This document shows positions 30,144 through 32,199 of a stretch of DNA of 32,199 nt, piece after piece. The notes under the pieces are model-generated. The model was not told the DNA's origin and did no database searches. It worked only from the letters and a program-made list of their open reading frames with translations. A program made the translations under genes and the position numbers. Source of the DNA: Cytidiella melzeri (lineage: Eukaryota; Basidiomycota; Agaricomycetes; Polyporales; Irpicaceae); the NCBI GenBank assembly GCA_022592445.1, contig JABYQR010000457.1, positions 1 through 32,199 of the forward strand, written 5' to 3'. Within the stretch, counting starts at the first letter, position 1. Each line of letters starts with the position of its first letter.

Positions 30144-30732
30144 TAGCGTTTAGCAAATACCATTAGACATTCCAACTGGGCGGTATTTATGATTACCAGT
30201 GAATACCAATGTCATATGTTAGATACTGGATAATAATGTATTGGTTAGTATTGGTATTTATTGGTATGTAATGGTATTTAATGATATAGTCAGTGTTTGG
30301 GTAATTCAAGTTCAAGTCCTTGCTCACCTGAGTCTCTGACTGTCTTGCATTTATGGCTCACACATTGTAAATTGAACTCATGAAGACAGTAACATGGTAT
30401 GCATGACTATTAGTATGCACTACAAGTAGCATCACTGTATATGTTACCACCACTTCATTAGAGCTTGGTCTGTTCTGTTGTCTTGCAACTGAACAGTGCT
30501 ACTACATAGACTTTGAACAAATTGGTACATGTCTGCTAATACACACAGGTAGCCACAGCTGCAGTCAATGACATTTACTTGCTCCAGATAGACACACCAT
30601 TGAGATACTCAATACCCTCACCAAGCCCAATGTGTAACCACTCCTTTGAGGTGACAGTCTTTGATGCCTTCCTGACCCCAAGAGATGAGCAAGAGTCTTT
30701 CATATTATGCGTGCATGATGAGAATAGCCTCT
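30144..30732 (-). mobile_element. hAT remnant C, 3' end, cut by a gypsy LTR
   Basis: This starts tagcgtttagcaaatacc, two transitions away from the 14148 terminus, and matches 14148-14760 throughout with small gaps. On the minus strand it keeps part of the hAT dimerisation domain (ASKTVTSKEW, GIEYLNGVSI). It breaks off at 30732, where the gypsy LTR begins; 30728-30732 (cctct) would be the LTR's target duplication. Confidence 0.85.
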
Positions 30733-31409
30733 TGTCGCGGAGCGACTGCTGTTATGCTGCTAAACCCTAAACAAGGGTGGAAGGGATGATGGTGGAAGAG
30801 GAAAGGGATCTCCAACGACGACAACGAGGTCAGACTCGATGATAAGCAGGCAAGCAGGCACAAAGGCCGGATACTGGCAGTGCAAATGACGAAGAGGTCA
30901 AGATGCAGAACCAGGGAGGGTAAGGGGTACTATATATCCTGGGTCTGGGTGGTCTGTGCACCAGTTCCCACACTAGGGACTGGAGTAACTGTGGGACTGG
31001 AGTAACAATAGAACAATAAAGAACCAGGGTAACTGTCAAGGACCTGAGTAACTGTCAAGGACCTGAGTAACTGTCAAGGACCTGAGTAACTGTCAAGGAC
31101 CAGGGTACGTAGAACAATAATAGGATAAGAACAATAGAACAATAAGACCTGAGGGAATCCCTGGGGAATCCCCATCAATGGAAGAGGAACAATAGAACAA
31201 TAGCCTAGGTTGATCTGGAACCGCTCCAGACTGAGTCTAGGGTTTGGGTCTGGACTATTGATAAATAAGGCAGGATGTCACGTGACCCGGGTTAGGGTTA
31301 GGTCCGGTAACACTCCTAGCCGGAAAATAAGCGCTCTAGATAGGCGCCCAAGGCTGTAAACTTGTGACATTGTTGGAAAAATCCGGTCTCTGTTGGACTA
31401 TCCATGTCA
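30733..31409 (-). repeat. 3' LTR of the right gypsy element
   Basis: The 677 bp LTR runs from TGACATGG (31409) to CGCGACA (30733) on the minus strand. The purine tract aggagggggt lies just inside. It lacks the 61-bp insertion present in the left LTR. Confidence 0.9.
31031..31106. repeat. Four tandem 19-bp units in the LTR
   Basis: The unit is aactgtcaaggacctgagt, three times, then a variant ending ccagggt. The left LTR has only two (6171-6214), which partly explains the length difference. Confidence 0.9.
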
Positions 31410-31427
31410 TTACCCCCCTCCTAAAAT

Positions 31428-32199
31428 TCATCGCCTCGATGAACTAAGACCAGGGACTCTACCATCTGCCCACTCGAGGTCAGATGCAATAGCTTCTGTG
31501 ATGTTCTCCAACGGTTTCCAAGGAATGGAGTCGAAGAGTGCTTTGGGCAATTTCTGGGGTGCATTGGTATGTCTGGCATGGAACTCTGCAATGCTCTCTT
31601 TCGCATTGGTCAGATTTACTGCAGGTTCCCACGTTACATCGCCTTCTCCATAGCCTTTCCATTTGACTAGGTACTGCATTTGCTTCCGATAGATCCGACT
31701 GTCTAGGATCTTCTCAACTTCATAGACTTGTTGATCATTTACTATGATCGGTGCTGGTGGTTCTGGTATGAGGCCGTTTACTTCGTTTCCTCGATACAGA
31801 GATAGCCGTTCAACGTTGATGTTGTCGTGAATACGATATCCGGATTTGAGTTTGATCCGATATGTATGTTCACCGGTTTTCTGAAGAACTGTGAATGGAC
31901 CGAGTTGTCTAGGCCCTAGCTTGTCAGACTGCTGATGTACTTTGACGTTCTTGGAAGACAACCACACGAGGTCCCCTTCCTTGAAGACTGGAGTAGTTCT
32001 GCAGGTGTATGCAGAAGCTTCGGCCATCTTTTCCTTAGATAGACGAGAGGCAGCTTCGGCTTCTGCCCGAACCTGTCTGAGCTTTTCCAGACGTGCATCT
32101 AGATTTGGCATTCGGCTGTGACGTCCGACTGGTATGGTGAAATCTGGTAGGTACCCGTACATGACTTCAAACAGAGAGTGCTGCGTAGATGAGTTGACA
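31428..32199 (-). CDS. Ty3/gypsy integrase C-terminus with chromodomain (partial)
   Basis: The last 256 codons of Pol are open from the window edge. STQHSLFEVMYGYLPDF is the end of the integrase catalytic domain region. DARLEKLRQVRAEAEAASRL, the DLVWLSSKNVK barrel and the chromodomain (VYEVEKILDS, YLVKWKGY, VTWEPAVNL) follow. The stop is at 31430-31428. No lesion is seen, so this copy may be recent. Only a few residues differ from the left fragment (for example Cys for Arg in AYT(C/R)RTTP). Confidence 0.9.
   Translation of the reverse strand, partial: VNSSTQHSLFEVMYGYLPDFTIPVGRHSRMPNLDARLEKLRQVRAEAEAASRLSKEKMAEASAYTCRTTPVFKEGDLVWLSSKNVKVHQQSDKLGPRQLGPFTVLQKTGEHTYRIKLKSGYRIHDNINVERLSLYRGNEVNGLIPEPPAPIIVNDQQVYEVEKILDSRIYRKQMQYLVKWKGYGEGDVTWEPAVNLTNAKESIAEFHARHTNAPQKLPKALFDSIPWKPLENITEAIASDLEWADGRVPGLSSSRR

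Larger units (their letters stand above)
24959..30157. repeat. Right arm of the inverted duplication
   Basis: This is the reverse complement of 1-5193. The arm continues smoothly into neighbouring sequence at its inner end (24958 and below), whereas the left arm there is fused to gypsy sequence. The right arm is therefore more likely the ancestral configuration. The outer limit of homology is set by the window start and may be further right. Confidence 0.95.
30733..32199 (-). mobile_element. Chromodomain Ty3/gypsy element, 3' part, running off the window
   Basis: The 3' LTR (31409-30733) and the integrase end are visible and the rest is beyond base 32199. It is in inverted orientation to the related 5192-6567 fragment, so the two form a second pair of inverted repeats outside and inside the main arms. 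Confidence 0.9.

Noticed and set aside
1..32199. CRISPR arrays, rRNA, bacterial operons or tRNAs
   Set aside because: None seen; the genes are intron-rich and eukaryotic, and the short tandem arrays are minisatellites without spacers.

Overview
The window looks like nuclear DNA of a filamentous basidiomycete, probably a mushroom-forming agaricomycete. Its genes carry many 47-67 bp GT-AG introns, one gene is an unmistakable UBA3 (NEDD8 E1 catalytic subunit), and one pseudogene belongs to a large basidiomycete family of zinc-ribbon/DDE proteins. The region is repeat-rich, with hAT DNA transposons and Ty3/gypsy LTR retrotransposons nested in one another. The organism is inferred from gene style only.

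Layout. (i) Bases 1-5193 and 24959-30157 are two arms of an inverted duplication of about 5.2 kb, separated by about 19.8 kb. All open frames I compared between the arms are identical; the only difference I found is 6 bp in a 7-bp minisatellite. Each arm carries an intact 432-codon UBA3 gene, a divergently transcribed small secreted protein with internal repeats, and the 5' end of a hAT element. The outer ends enter a second hAT element. (ii) At 5192/5193 the left arm is fused to the 3' part of a chromodomain Ty3/gypsy element (integrase end plus LTR, to 6567). That LTR interrupts the gag of a second gypsy element on the other strand (6568-8802). (iii) 8803-11165 holds unrecognised sequence with a TATA-box-led 175-residue candidate gene. 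(iv) 11166-12460 is a hAT fragment split by a 757 bp solo LTR with a perfect 5-bp target duplication. (v) 12715-13941 (unknown protein) and 20028-24261 (zinc-ribbon/DDE transposase-like pseudogene) were neighbours until a 5.84 kb hAT element inserted at 14148-19986, making a perfect 8-bp target duplication CTTGTTAC. (vi) Beyond the right arm lie another hAT remnant and a gypsy element running off the window.

The most striking object is the 14148-19986 hAT element. Its own transposase is in two pieces, at its two ends. The roughly 4.4 kb between them contains a six-exon gene, open for 486 codons, for a GT-B/L-arabinokinase-N-terminus-like glycosyltransferase, with a TATA box but no start codon I can identify. 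This is the structure expected of a gene-capturing (Pack-type) hAT element. The second main point is the near-identical inverted duplication of an essential ubiquitin-like-pathway gene. It must be separated from an assembly fold-back before it is interpreted.
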